A stretch of DNA of 64,000 nucleotides from Phyllobacterium sp. T1293. Its GTDB lineage: Bacteria > Pseudomonadota > Alphaproteobacteria > Rhizobiales > Rhizobiaceae. Below the pieces are notes generated by a model. It was not told the DNA's origin and made no database searches. It saw only the letters and a list, made by a program, of their open reading frames with translations. The stretch is from positions 3,291,001 through 3,355,000 of the forward strand of contig NZ_CP088273.1 of assembly GCF_020731415.2 (NCBI RefSeq), read 5' to 3'. Within the stretch, counting starts at the first letter, position 1; each line of letters begins with the position of its first letter. Below, in pieces: positions 33,286 through 41,840 of the stretch. A program made the position numbers and the translations under genes.

Positions 33286-34073
33286 ACAGGCTGACGCTCA
33301 TAAGCCTTCAGGTCCTCGTGGCCGTGGTCACTCTCGTCTTCTGGCATATCGCATCAACAACGACGTTGATCGGTAATCCGAAAACCATCAGTTTCTTCTT
33401 TGCCGAGCCTCTTGCGGTGGGCAAACGCATGGTTCAGTGGTTCATGGAAGGGTCGATCTGGTATCACCTTGGCATTACACTGACTGAAGCGGCACTGGCC
33501 TTCATCATCGGCTCGCTGGGCGGGGTCATCATCGGATTCTGGTTTGCCCGCAAGCCTTTGCTGGCAGCGGTGTTTGATCCCTATGTCAAGGCTGCCAATG
33601 CCTTGCCGCGTGTTGTACTTGCGCCGATTTTTGCGCTGTGGCTGGGTCTCGGTATCTGGTCCAAAGTGGCGCTCGGCGTGACGCTGGTTTTCTTCATTGT
33701 CTTCTTCAACGTCTATCAGGGCGTCAAGGAAGTCAGCCCAGCGGTTCTTTCCAATGCCCGCATGCTCGGGATGAATGAGCGGCAATTGCTGCGCCACGTC
33801 TATATGCCCTCAGCTCTTTCGTGGATGTTTTCATCGTTGCACACGTCGGTGGGCTTTGCCGTGGTTGGTGCGGTGGTGGGCGAATATCTCGGGTCAGCTG
33901 CCGGTCTTGGTTATCTCATTCACGAGGCTGAGAGTGTGTTTGATGTTACCGGTGTTTTCGCCGGGATGTTCGTGCTGATGGGGTTTGTCATTCTGGTGGA
34001 CTGGCTGGTGACGCTGGTCGAAAACAGACTGCTTGTCTGGCGGCCCAAAACCTCGGTTATTACCAACCGTTGA
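33282..34073 (+). CDS. ABC importer permease, NitT/TauT family
   Basis: The 263-residue inner-membrane protein has six predicted membrane helices. The coupling motif EAA-x3-G lies in KEVSPAVLSNARMLGMNERQLLRHVYMPSAL. ALPRVVLAPIFALWLGLGIWSKV is typical of the family. It forms a dimer channel with the ATPase. ATG at 33282 overlaps the ATPase stop codon, so translation is coupled. Confidence 0.94.
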   Translation: MNRLTLISLQVLVAVVTLVFWHIASTTTLIGNPKTISFFFAEPLAVGKRMVQWFMEGSIWYHLGITLTEAALAFIIGSLGGVIIGFWFARKPLLAAVFDPYVKAANALPRVVLAPIFALWLGLGIWSKVALGVTLVFFIVFFNVYQGVKEVSPAVLSNARMLGMNERQLLRHVYMPSALSWMFSSLHTSVGFAVVGAVVGEYLGSAAGLGYLIHEAESVFDVTGVFAGMFVLMGFVILVDWLVTLVENRLLVWRPKTSVITNR

Positions 34074-34076
34074 GAT

Positions 34077-34105
34077 GACCGCCACCGGCAATGCCGATGG
34101 CGGTC
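34077..34105. terminator. Hairpin between convergent genes
   Basis: GACCGCCA (34077-34084) pairs with TGGCGGTC (34098-34105). It lies between the permease stop and the stop of the minus-strand MFS gene. No long T run is present, so it may serve both directions weakly. Confidence 0.5.
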
Positions 34106-34111
34106 CCATAT

Positions 34112-35404
34112 TCAGATGATGGCCGTGAGATCTCTGCCATGGGTTTCCTTCGACAGAAGCACGCAGATGATGCCGGGAATAACCATAACCGCCGCATAGA
34201 TGATCACCGAATGGGGCGAGCCTGTTGCGCCGAGTAACAGCGTTGCAATGAGCGGCGCGACCGATCCGCCAACCACTGAGGCGACCTGATAGCTGATGGA
34301 CATGGCGGAATAGCGCACATGGGTCGGAAAGAGTTCGGTAAAGAACGGTGCCATGCTGCCAACGATGATGCCATGGAATGTCAGGGTGAGCAGTGTCGCT
34401 TGCAGGACCAGTTGCGGATCAGCGCCATGCGGCAGGCTGAACAGGTAGGCACCTGCAGCGAGGCCGCCGACAAGCCCCAGCAACATCAGTGGTTTGCGGC
34501 CGAAGCGATCCGAAGCATAGGCGGCTGCCATGATCACGACCACTTCAAGGATCGATCCCCAAAACAGTGCCCCTACACCCACTGACCGGGCAAGTCCGAG
34601 ATACTGCACGGTGAGGACGAGGAAGAACGTTGTAAACAGATAGAACAATGTGTTCTCGGCAGTCTTGACCAGAAAAACCTGACCCATGGGCTTGCTGAAA
34701 TGTTTGAAGGCTTCCGACAGTGGTGCGGCGGGTACGGATTTGCGCTTTTCAACAAGCTCGATGAAGGCGGGCGATTCTTCCACCTTGCGGCGCATCCAGA
34801 AGCCGAGAACAACCAGAATAATCGAGAACAGGAAAGGCAGACGCCAAGCCCAATCGATAAAGGCCTGTTCACCGAAGCGCAGGGTGAGAAAACTGATGGT
34901 GGCTGCTGCCAGCACGTTTGCGGCTGGTCCGCCAACCATCGGAAAGCTGGTCCAGAAGCCACGCTGTTTGCCCGGCATGGATTCGGCAACGATGAGCAGC
35001 GCTCCAGTGGCCTCGCCGCCAACAGCGATGCCCTGAAAAATCCGCAGCAGAACCAGTAGAACCGGTGCAAGAACACCAACCGATGCGTAGGTCGGCAACA
35101 GGCCCATGGCAAAGGTCGAACCGCCCATCATGGCAAGGCTGACCACCAGTGCATTCTTGCGGCCAATGCGATCACCAAGCACGCCGAAAATAATGCCGCC
35201 GAGCGGGCGGGCGATGAAGCCGATGGCAAAGGTGCTTAGCCCCAACAGAACACCTATTGCCGGGTCGGCGGTCGGAAAGAACGCCTTATCGAAAACCAGC
35301 ACCGCACATGTGGCGAAAATAAAGAAATCATACCATTCGATGATGGTCCCAACAGCGCTGGCAAAGAGCAACCGCGCGCGTTTTCCGAATCCGTCCTGAG
35401 CCAT
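34112..35404 (-). CDS. MFS transporter, metabolite:H+ symporter (MHS) family
   Basis: The 430-residue protein has twelve predicted membrane helices. TIIEWYDFFIFATCA at the N-terminus and RPLGGIIFGVLGDRIGRKNALV between helices 2 and 3 are the family motifs, as is GGEATGALLIVAESMPGKQRGFWTS. Such carriers import organic acids, sugars or osmolytes such as proline and betaine; the substrate here is unknown. ATG at 35404 follows GGGAGGAA. Upstream CCTCCC (minus strand) can pair with this GGGAGG and might hide the ribosome site. It lies 83 bases after ampS on the same strand. Confidence 0.88.
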   Translation of the reverse strand: MAQDGFGKRARLLFASAVGTIIEWYDFFIFATCAVLVFDKAFFPTADPAIGVLLGLSTFAIGFIARPLGGIIFGVLGDRIGRKNALVVSLAMMGGSTFAMGLLPTYASVGVLAPVLLVLLRIFQGIAVGGEATGALLIVAESMPGKQRGFWTSFPMVGGPAANVLAAATISFLTLRFGEQAFIDWAWRLPFLFSIILVVLGFWMRRKVEESPAFIELVEKRKSVPAAPLSEAFKHFSKPMGQVFLVKTAENTLFYLFTTFFLVLTVQYLGLARSVGVGALFWGSILEVVVIMAAAYASDRFGRKPLMLLGLVGGLAAGAYLFSLPHGADPQLVLQATLLTLTFHGIIVGSMAPFFTELFPTHVRYSAMSISYQVASVVGGSVAPLIATLLLGATGSPHSVIIYAAVMVIPGIICVLLSKETHGRDLTAII

Positions 35405-35487
35405 GAATTTTCCTCCCAAGGTATTATTATCCCCGGGAGGTTCTATCGGCTCATTTTGTAACCATCAACGCATGCGGTTCAGGCTCT

Positions 35488-36738
35488 TTAGGCCCATTCG
35501 CCCTTGCGCATGACGGGTATGGCGCTGCCATCCTTGTTGATGCCGTCCACATCAATCTCGCCCGATCCGATCATCCAGTCGATATGAATGAGGCTCTTAT
35601 TGCCGCCGCGTGCCGCGACTTCTTCGGGTGAAAGCTTGTCGCCATTGACGAAGCATTTTGAATAGCACTGGCCAAGCGCAATATGGCTTGCTGCGTTCTC
35701 GTCAAACAGGGTGTTGAAGAACAAAAGCCCCGATGCGGAGATCGGCGAGGAATGCGGCACCAGTGCCACTTCACCCAGACGCCGCGCTCCTTCATCCGTG
35801 TTCAGCACCTTGTTGAACACTTCTTCACCGCGCGAAGCCTTGGCTTCGATGATTTTGCCGCCTTCAAAGCGAACAGAGATATTCTCGATCAACGTGCCCT
35901 GATGCGACAGCGGCTTGGTGCTGGAAACATGGCCGTCAACGCGCAGGGCGTGCGGCGTGGTGAAGACTTCTTCGGTCGGAATGTTCGGATTGCAGGTGAC
36001 GCCGTTCTTGGCGGTCGAAGCGCCGCCCTGCCACTGATGTTCGTCAGCAAGTCCGACGACGAGGTCCGTGCCCGGTCCCTTGAAGTGCAGGGAAGCAAAG
36101 TTAAGGCCGTTCAGCCATTCCCGCCGTTTGGCCAGCACCGCATTGTGCTCCCGCCATGCACTGACTGGATCATCAATATCAACACGCGAAGCGGCAAAGA
36201 TGGCATCGGCCAGCTTGGCAATGGCTGCGTTCTCGTCAAGATCGGGGAAAACCTGCTTCGCCCACGATGGATTCGGATACGAAACGATGTTCCAGTTGAC
36301 GTCAAAACCGGCAATTTTCTCCAATGCTGGCTGGTAAGCCTTCGACGTGGCCCTGTTGGCGCGGGCAACCTTTTCAGGGTCTTCCTGTGAGAGCAGCATC
36401 GGATTGTCACCGGCGATGGCAAGGCGTGCGGTGTTCGATGAAAAGGCCTTGGCCATTCCCTCATAGAGCCATGTGGCAGCATGGTCGAAGCTCTCCACTG
36501 GCGCATGACGATAGCGCATCAGCGTCGCTTCTTCGTCCGCATAGAACGGCGTTACCAGACCGGCGCCCGCCTTGTAGGCATGCTCGGTAATACGACGCAC
36601 CAGTGGCAAGGCAGCCAGCGGTGCCGTGATCAAAAGATCCTGCCCGGCCTGCAGCTGCAGCCCGATCTTGACGGCGACTTCTGCCAGACGGTCGAGCTTG
36701 ACGGGATCAACGGGATTGATTTTCGCGGATAAGGTCAT
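35488..36738 (-). CDS. M29 family leucyl aminopeptidase (AmpS-like)
   Basis: The 416-residue metallo-aminopeptidase removes N-terminal residues from peptides in the cytoplasm. Family residues are visible: the metal-ligand Glu in NIPTEEVFTTPH (about 253), RFEGGKIIEAKASRGEE, LGEVALVPHSSPIS (Glu and His), HIALGQCY (His and Tyr) and IHIDWMIGSGEIDVDG (His-x-Asp). Length is normal for the family. It lies between two MFS genes on the same strand and is separated from kgtP by a terminator, so it likely has its own promoter. Confidence 0.9.
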   Translation of the reverse strand: MTLSAKINPVDPVKLDRLAEVAVKIGLQLQAGQDLLITAPLAALPLVRRITEHAYKAGAGLVTPFYADEEATLMRYRHAPVESFDHAATWLYEGMAKAFSSNTARLAIAGDNPMLLSQEDPEKVARANRATSKAYQPALEKIAGFDVNWNIVSYPNPSWAKQVFPDLDENAAIAKLADAIFAASRVDIDDPVSAWREHNAVLAKRREWLNGLNFASLHFKGPGTDLVVGLADEHQWQGGASTAKNGVTCNPNIPTEEVFTTPHALRVDGHVSSTKPLSHQGTLIENISVRFEGGKIIEAKASRGEEVFNKVLNTDEGARRLGEVALVPHSSPISASGLLFFNTLFDENAASHIALGQCYSKCFVNGDKLSPEEVAARGGNKSLIHIDWMIGSGEIDVDGINKDGSAIPVMRKGEWA

Positions 36739-36767
36739 GACGGTTCCAGAATGTCAGCTGAGGGATA

Positions 36768-36797
36768 AGAAAACGGGGAAGTCGGATCACTTCCCCG
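36768..36797 (-). terminator. Intrinsic terminator of the kgtP-like gene
   Basis: CGGGGAAGT (36774-36782) and ACTTCCCCG (36789-36797) form a perfect nine-base-pair stem with a six-base loop. On the minus strand TTTTCTT follows. It starts 14 bases beyond the stop of the MFS gene. Confidence 0.82.
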
Positions 36798-36810
36798 CAT
36801 GTTTATTTGA

Positions 36811-38124
36811 TCAATCCTCGTGGATGAGGCTGTGATCCCGGCTGTCGCGCATCTTGACGTAGACGATCAGGGACAAGCCGATCATGATGGTCACATACCA
36901 GAAGAACCAAGTCTCATGGCCCATTTCCTTGAACTTCAGTGCCACCCATTCAGCGGTGCCGCCAAAGATCGTATTGGCTAAGGCATAGGGCAGCGCGACG
37001 CCGAGCGCCCGGATATGTGCCGGGAAAAGCTCGGCCTTCACCACCGCATTGATCGAAGTATAGCCGGTGACGATCAACAGACCTGCCAGTGAAAGGGCAA
37101 AGGCAGTATAGGGATTGGTTGTGACTGCCAAAGTCGAAAAGATCAGATAGGTGAAGAGAACACCGAGAATACCGAAACCGACCATCAATGGCTTGCGGCC
37201 GATCTTGTCAGACAGAGCACCGGCGATTGGCTGGCACAGCATGAAAATCAAAAGGGCCAGTGCGGTGATTTCAGTGGAGGATTCCTTGCTGAAACCTGAG
37301 GTGTTGACGAGGAACTTTTGCAAATAGGTGGTGTAGGCGTAGAAGGCGAGCGTGCCGCCCGATGTCAACGCCAGAACAGTAAATGCTTCTCTCGGATAAT
37401 GCCGGAACAGGGCAAAGCCACTGGATTTCGGCCCGGTGTCGTTCTTGGCGTTATGAAAGGACTGGGTTTCGGCAAGACCGCGACGGATATAGAACACCGC
37501 AATTGCCAGAACGCCGCCAATGGCGAAAGGAATGCGCCAACCCCATACACCAAGCTGTTCCGGTGTGAGAATGCGCTGCAGGATGAGTAGAACGACGAGG
37601 GCAACCAGCTGTCCGGAAATCAGCGTTACATACTGGAAGCTTGAATAGAAGCCGCGGCGATTCTTGCCGGCCATCTCGCTGAGATAGGTGGCGCTGGCGC
37701 CATATTCACCGCCGACGCTGAGGCCCTGCAACAGGCGCGCCAGAACCAGAAGTGCCGGTGCCAACAGACCGATCGACGCATAACCCGGCGTGATAGCGAT
37801 GAGAAGCGAGCCAAGGCACATCAATGTCACCGATAGTGTCAGACCGGCTTTACGGCCCTTGCGGTCAGCATAGATGCCCATGACCCAGGCACCGATGGGC
37901 CGCATCAGGAAGCCGACGGCAAAGACGGCAGCGGCGCTCAAAAGCTCTGCCGTCTGGTTGCCTGATGGGAAGAACACCGGCGCAAAATAGAGGGTGAATG
38001 CGGCATAGACATACCAGTCGTACCATTCGACGAGATTACCTGCCGATCCACCAATGATGGATTTCAGTCGGGTTTTGACATCGGGGGCGACGGCGAGTGG
38101 CGCGGTTTCAGCAATATCGGTCAT
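36811..38124 (-). CDS. kgtP: MFS dicarboxylate / alpha-ketoglutarate:H+ symporter
   Basis: The 437-residue protein has twelve membrane helices and strong similarity to KgtP: GGSAGNLVEWYDWYVYAAFTLYFAPVFFP, RPIGAWVMGIYADRKGRKAGL and GLSVGGEYGASATYLSEMA. KgtP imports alpha-ketoglutarate with protons. The assignment to ketoglutarate rather than another organic acid rests on these motifs. Terminated by the hairpin just after its stop. It is divergent from the superoxide dismutase gene across a 300-base gap that holds an EcfG-type promoter. Confidence 0.88.
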   Translation of the reverse strand: MTDIAETAPLAVAPDVKTRLKSIIGGSAGNLVEWYDWYVYAAFTLYFAPVFFPSGNQTAELLSAAAVFAVGFLMRPIGAWVMGIYADRKGRKAGLTLSVTLMCLGSLLIAITPGYASIGLLAPALLVLARLLQGLSVGGEYGASATYLSEMAGKNRRGFYSSFQYVTLISGQLVALVVLLILQRILTPEQLGVWGWRIPFAIGGVLAIAVFYIRRGLAETQSFHNAKNDTGPKSSGFALFRHYPREAFTVLALTSGGTLAFYAYTTYLQKFLVNTSGFSKESSTEITALALLIFMLCQPIAGALSDKIGRKPLMVGFGILGVLFTYLIFSTLAVTTNPYTAFALSLAGLLIVTGYTSINAVVKAELFPAHIRALGVALPYALANTIFGGTAEWVALKFKEMGHETWFFWYVTIMIGLSLIVYVKMRDSRDHSLIHED

Positions 38125-38328
38125 GAAATTCCTACCTTTGACTATGACTGACCGTCTGTGCCGCTGAGATTTTCAGCACGACGTTTATCGGGTTTGGAAC
38201 GGGGACTCCCTGACTCAAGTCTTAAGGTAGCAACAGGCAGAATTCAAACGCTTATCCGATCCAATGGATTCGAAGCGACGCAACTGCACCAAAGCGTGAT
38301 AAGAAGGAGCAGAAAATTGCCACGATCC

Positions 38329-38353
38329 GGAACTCCTTCTGAATTGTACCGTT
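38329..38353 (+). promoter_or_regulatory. EcfG-type promoter for the exported superoxide dismutase
   Basis: GGAAC (38329-38333), 16 bases, CGTT (38350-38353): a perfect match 72 bases before the start codon. It lies far from the main stress island. The rest of the 300-base gap back to kgtP shows nothing clear. Confidence 0.88.
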
Positions 38354-38424
38354 CTTTCAGATCGAGAAAGGCGCGCTTCAAGACAAATTTCGCTCACCTT
38401 GCCCTCAACAATCAGGAGAAGAAG

Positions 38425-39105
38425 ATGGATCTCAACAGACGCGATATGCTGGTGCTCTCGGGCGCGGCGGCGGCGACAACGCTCTTTGCTCCAACCATTC
38501 AGGCGCATGCGGCGGTTCCCTTCAAGCAACCGGAATTGCCCTATGCGGAAGATGGTCTGGCGCCTGTGATATCCGCGCGCACTGTCGGCCTGCATTACGG
38601 CAAGCATCATGCGGGCTATTTCAAGAAGCTCAACACGCTGGTGGAAAAGACACCCTATGCCGATCTTTCATTGGAAGAGGTGGTTGTCCGGGCGAAGAAG
38701 GAAGGCAATGCGCCTATTTTCAACAATGCGGCGCAGGCTTGGAACCACAATCTCTACTGGCAACAGTTCAAGGGCGGGCCATCAACTGCAAAGGGCGCTT
38801 TTGCGACAGCAGCGGAAAGCGGCTTTGGCGGAATTGATGGTTTGAAAAAGAAGATTGTTGCCGAGTCGGACAATGTATTTGGAACCGGCTGGGTCTGGCT
38901 GGTCAAGGATGGTGATAAGCTTGCCGTCGTGGGCATGAAAGATGCTGGTGATCCTCTTGCGGAAGGCAAGAAGGCCGTGCTTGGCATCGATGTCTGGGAG
39001 CACGCCTATTATCTTGATTATGAAAACCGCCGCGCCGACCATGTTGCAGCGGTTCTCGACAAGCTTGTTAACTGGCAGTTCGTTTCCGAACAGTTTGACG
39101 CCTGA
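38425..39105 (+). CDS. Tat-exported Fe/Mn superoxide dismutase
   Basis: This enzyme converts superoxide to oxygen and hydrogen peroxide. The 226-residue product has a twin-arginine signal: MDLNRRDMLVLSGAAAATTLFAP, with cleavage likely after AHA, so it acts in the periplasm. Metal ligands are seen in TVGLHYGKHHAGYF (His), AQAWNHNLYW (His) and GIDVWEHAYYLDY (Asp and His). NNAAQAWNHNLYW-x-QF suggests the iron form, although Mn/Fe choice is not safe from sequence. A frame extends upstream, but AGGAG five bases before ATG 38425 fixes the start. An EcfG-type promoter precedes it. Confidence 0.93.
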   Translation: MDLNRRDMLVLSGAAAATTLFAPTIQAHAAVPFKQPELPYAEDGLAPVISARTVGLHYGKHHAGYFKKLNTLVEKTPYADLSLEEVVVRAKKEGNAPIFNNAAQAWNHNLYWQQFKGGPSTAKGAFATAAESGFGGIDGLKKKIVAESDNVFGTGWVWLVKDGDKLAVVGMKDAGDPLAEGKKAVLGIDVWEHAYYLDYENRRADHVAAVLDKLVNWQFVSEQFDA

Positions 39106-39109
39106 TCAG

Positions 39110-39955
39110 CTATTCCTCGCGCTTAAGGAAATCGGCAAATTCGTCTTTATACGCCGCATGCCAGCGCGACAAAGGCGGGCGATTTTCTATTATATCGCCC
39201 GCTGCCCAAAGGATGCGCCGCTCGTCGGTACGGCGAACCACATCATTATCAGGGCACAGGATGTAGAAATCTCCTGCCGTTACGCTCTCAAGCAGGAAGT
39301 CGACCGTTTGCTCGGATGTCCATGCACCTGCGGGCTTTTCCGTCCTGCCGCTTGATGTCAGCGCAGTAAAGACAAAACCCGGAATGAACAGATGCGCAGT
39401 CACCTGACAGCCTTCGATGTTGCGCAGTTCATGTTGCAGGGCTTCGGTAAAAGTTTTCACGCCTGATTTGGAGACATTATAGGCAGGATCGCCGGGCGGG
39501 GTGGTGATACCCTGCTTTGAGCCTGTGTTGATGATGAGACCGGGTTTGCCCCGGGCAATCATATCAGGTCCGAATACCTGTGTTCCACGCACAATGCCGA
39601 ACAGATTGACCTCGATGATCCTGTCCCACCCGCCGGGTTCAAAAATACTGCTGCCGGGCTGGATGCCGGCATTGTTCATAAGAAGGCTGACAGGACCAAG
39701 CTCCGTCTCAACGTGTCGTTTTAGCCGCTGCAGGTCTTCGACCTTCGTTATATCAACTCCGATAGCAATACTATCGGCCGGATTGCCGTGTTCGCGAACC
39801 TTGGCCAATGCTGCATCCAGTTTCTCGCCGGGTAGATCAGCAATGCAGACCTTAAGGCCCAGCGCAGCAAAGCGGATGGCTGCAGCAAGGCCTATGCCCG
39901 ATGCGCCGCCAGTAACCACAGCAATGTTGGACGGCATAAGAACCGGATGTGTCAT
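39110..39955 (-). CDS. Short-chain dehydrogenase/reductase
   Basis: The 281-residue SDR enzyme has the NAD(P) motif TGGASGIGLA (about residues 15-24), NNAGIQ, the catalytic Ser region INTGSKQG and Y-x3-K in YNVSKSG. The substrate is unknown. DLPGEKLD after strand 2 suggests NAD(H) preference. It converges on the superoxide dismutase gene with a four-base gap. Confidence 0.9.
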   Translation of the reverse strand: MTHPVLMPSNIAVVTGGASGIGLAAAIRFAALGLKVCIADLPGEKLDAALAKVREHGNPADSIAIGVDITKVEDLQRLKRHVETELGPVSLLMNNAGIQPGSSIFEPGGWDRIIEVNLFGIVRGTQVFGPDMIARGKPGLIINTGSKQGITTPPGDPAYNVSKSGVKTFTEALQHELRNIEGCQVTAHLFIPGFVFTALTSSGRTEKPAGAWTSEQTVDFLLESVTAGDFYILCPDNDVVRRTDERRILWAAGDIIENRPPLSRWHAAYKDEFADFLKREE

Positions 39956-40004
39956 GGCAATTCTCCTGACTGGATTTCAATTCGGCTTTGCGATGGGGCA
40001 GAGC

Positions 40005-40451
40005 TTAGCCGAAATTCGGCACACGAATATAATGTTCCAGCGGACTGATATGTTCGCGTGCTTCGTCATCGCGATCATCGTCATGTAAATCCTGCGCAAG
40101 CGCGGCATCTTTCTGCCTGCGCGCCTCGAGGATTTCGTTGTCGGAACTTTCGCCCATGCACAGCGCACCAAGCAGGACCATGCGTGCTTTGTCGGCTAGC
40201 CCCGAATGGTTTTCATCGAGGGCAATATCCAGAATAACCCGGCTGAAATCGGTCGGTTCCAGCATTTTTTCCATACTGTATCCGGCCTTTTCGCGGCGCG
40301 TATTTTCGGTATCGATCAGGATATAGAGCTTTTCACGCAGATCAGCGCCGACATTCTCATACTGGATTGCCAGACTTGGTGCGGCTGTGGCGAGCTTCTG
40401 TTTTTGCCGCTCCCGGTGCCGCTTTTGTCTCTCTGCGTTGGATAATGCCAT
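40005..40451 (-). CDS. Unrecognised protein with basic bZIP-like N-terminus
   Basis: The 148-residue soluble protein begins MALSNAERQKRHRERQKQKL, a basic Arg/Lys/Gln helix of the kind seen in some small phage and plasmid DNA-binding proteins. The rest is acidic and helical with an Asp-rich stretch, LHDDDRDDEARE, near the end. I know of no function. The CGTAAC repeat cluster lies directly upstream of its start and it is divergent from the MCE gene. ATG at 40451 is chosen because the basic motif begins there. A role in binding the repeat cluster is a guess. Confidence 0.6.
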   Translation of the reverse strand: MALSNAERQKRHRERQKQKLATAAPSLAIQYENVGADLREKLYILIDTENTRREKAGYSMEKMLEPTDFSRVILDIALDENHSGLADKARMVLLGALCMGESSDNEILEARRQKDAALAQDLHDDDRDDEAREHISPLEHYIRVPNFG

Positions 40452-40465
40452 GGGTATGTCTGTGC

Positions 40466-40642
40466 CGTAACGAACGCGAATCACTTACATTAACTTGATA
40501 AGGGTGCGTTCCCTAACGGGCAACATTATGGTCACGTAACACACAGACTGTTGATAACAGCCGTTACGATTACGTGAGTTACGTAACGAGAATGTTATGA
40601 GATTTGGCTCTTGCCGTAACGTGAGAGGTCAAACGTAACGTT
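40466..40642. repeat. Cluster of CGTAAC/GTTACG hexamers upstream of two divergent genes
   Basis: The hexamer CGTAAC occurs at 40466, 40535, 40582, 40615 and 40634, and its complement GTTACG at 40563 and 40578. The copies at 40578-40587 form the perfect palindrome GTTACGTAAC, and the last copy lies in AACGTAACGTT. Seven occurrences in about 180 bases, some followed by GTGAG or GAG, is far above chance. It looks like an operator array for a DNA-binding protein. The intergenic gap 40452-40785 also holds the EcfG-type promoter and nothing else I can identify. Confidence 0.7.
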
Positions 40643-40686
40643 GGTCGCAGCCTCCTGATGACAGCAAATAAGACAGTTCTTGTATC

Positions 40687-40712
40687 GGAACCATCAAGAA
40701 GATAGTGGCGTT
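40687..40712 (+). promoter_or_regulatory. EcfG-type promoter for the MCE protein gene
   Basis: GGAAC (40687-40691), 17 bases, CGTT (40709-40712). The 17-base spacing is within the accepted range. It lies 74 bases before the MCE gene start and downstream of the CGTAAC cluster. Confidence 0.7.
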
Positions 40713-40785
40713 TGGTGACATGCAAGGCTAGGGATATCGCACGATGTGGTTGTAAGCATGTCGGTCTGGATGAATGGAATCGTGA

Positions 40786-41772
40786 ATGGAAACCAAGGCC
40801 AATTATCTTGTGGTCAGTATTTTCACCGTGCTGGTGAGCGTGCTGGCCCTTGGTTTTGTCTACTGGATCGAGCGTTTGGGCGATACCCGTCCGACATCAA
40901 TGCTTGAAATCCGCATTCCCGGTTCCGTAACCGGGCTGGTCGTCAAGAGCCAGGTTTTGTTCAATGGCTTGAAAGTCGGCGAAGTCACGCGGCTTTTCAT
41001 TGATGCAAGCAACCCTGATGTGGTTATCGCCCAGACAGAGATCGATTCAACCACGCCGATCACGCGGTCGACTCAGGCGGAACTGGCCTTCGTCATGCTG
41101 ACCGGACAGGCCTATATCGAGTTGAAGGGCGGCAAGAGCTATGAGCCCAAGCTGCTTGAAGAGGCGGAAAAGGAAGATACGGTCGCGCGTATCGATATTG
41201 ATCCCTCATCCCTGAAAACACTGGTGCAAACGGTGCAGGACGTTCTTCAGAAGGTGGATCGCGCGATGGACGCCACCGAAAGCTATCTGGACGAAATGAA
41301 GGGGCCGGCTCTCGACAGGGCGCATGAGGCAAAGGATTTTACCCAGCAGCTTGCTGATAGCACTGAGATGATCAACCGTTATGGACAGCGGGCGCAGGAT
41401 GTACAGGCTGTTATCAAGGATGCGCGCGAAACCATGTCGCGGATCAATGAGGCCTCGCTAAAAGTCGATGATGCCCTGACCAAGCTGGACAAGGAACTTT
41501 CCGAGGACAAGGGTGGTACGGTTGCCAACATCCGCGAACAGCTGCAATCCTACCGCGACACGGCTGATGGCCTGCAGGCGCGCCTTGCCCCGATCATGAA
41601 AACCCTGGGAACTTATACGGGCGAAAAGCTGCGCAATGCGCAGAAGTTTATTTCCGATAGCCGCCGTTCGGTGGAGAGTATCGAACGGGCTATTTCCAAT
41701 TTCGACAGCAATCCACAGGAACTGCTGTTTGGCGGAGAAAACAAAGTACCTGAATATAACGGGCGGCGCTAA
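40786..41772 (+). CDS. MlaD/MCE family lipid-transport protein
   Basis: The 328-residue protein has an N-terminal membrane anchor (about 8-28), an MCE domain (about 38-115, with RIPGSVTGLVVKSQVLFNGLKVGEVTRLFID and VMLTGQAYIELKGG) and a long coiled-coil C-terminus (about 140-310). It is expected to form a hexameric ring in the periplasm that carries phospholipids between membranes. MCE proteins usually sit in an operon with a permease (MlaE) and ATPase (MlaF); neither is present here. A small lipoprotein gene follows. EcfG-type promoter upstream. Confidence 0.88.
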   Translation: METKANYLVVSIFTVLVSVLALGFVYWIERLGDTRPTSMLEIRIPGSVTGLVVKSQVLFNGLKVGEVTRLFIDASNPDVVIAQTEIDSTTPITRSTQAELAFVMLTGQAYIELKGGKSYEPKLLEEAEKEDTVARIDIDPSSLKTLVQTVQDVLQKVDRAMDATESYLDEMKGPALDRAHEAKDFTQQLADSTEMINRYGQRAQDVQAVIKDARETMSRINEASLKVDDALTKLDKELSEDKGGTVANIREQLQSYRDTADGLQARLAPIMKTLGTYTGEKLRNAQKFISDSRRSVESIERAISNFDSNPQELLFGGENKVPEYNGRR

Positions 41773-41840
41773 CCAACCAAGGTTGCGCTCGACAGGTTTC
41801 TTGTCGACGGGTAGCGTTGCAGCACATGATGGGGGATGCG

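Noticed and set aside
40005..40451. Basic N-terminal protein as a true bZIP transcription factor
   Set aside because: There is no leucine zipper heptad after the basic stretch, so only the basic helix is claimed.
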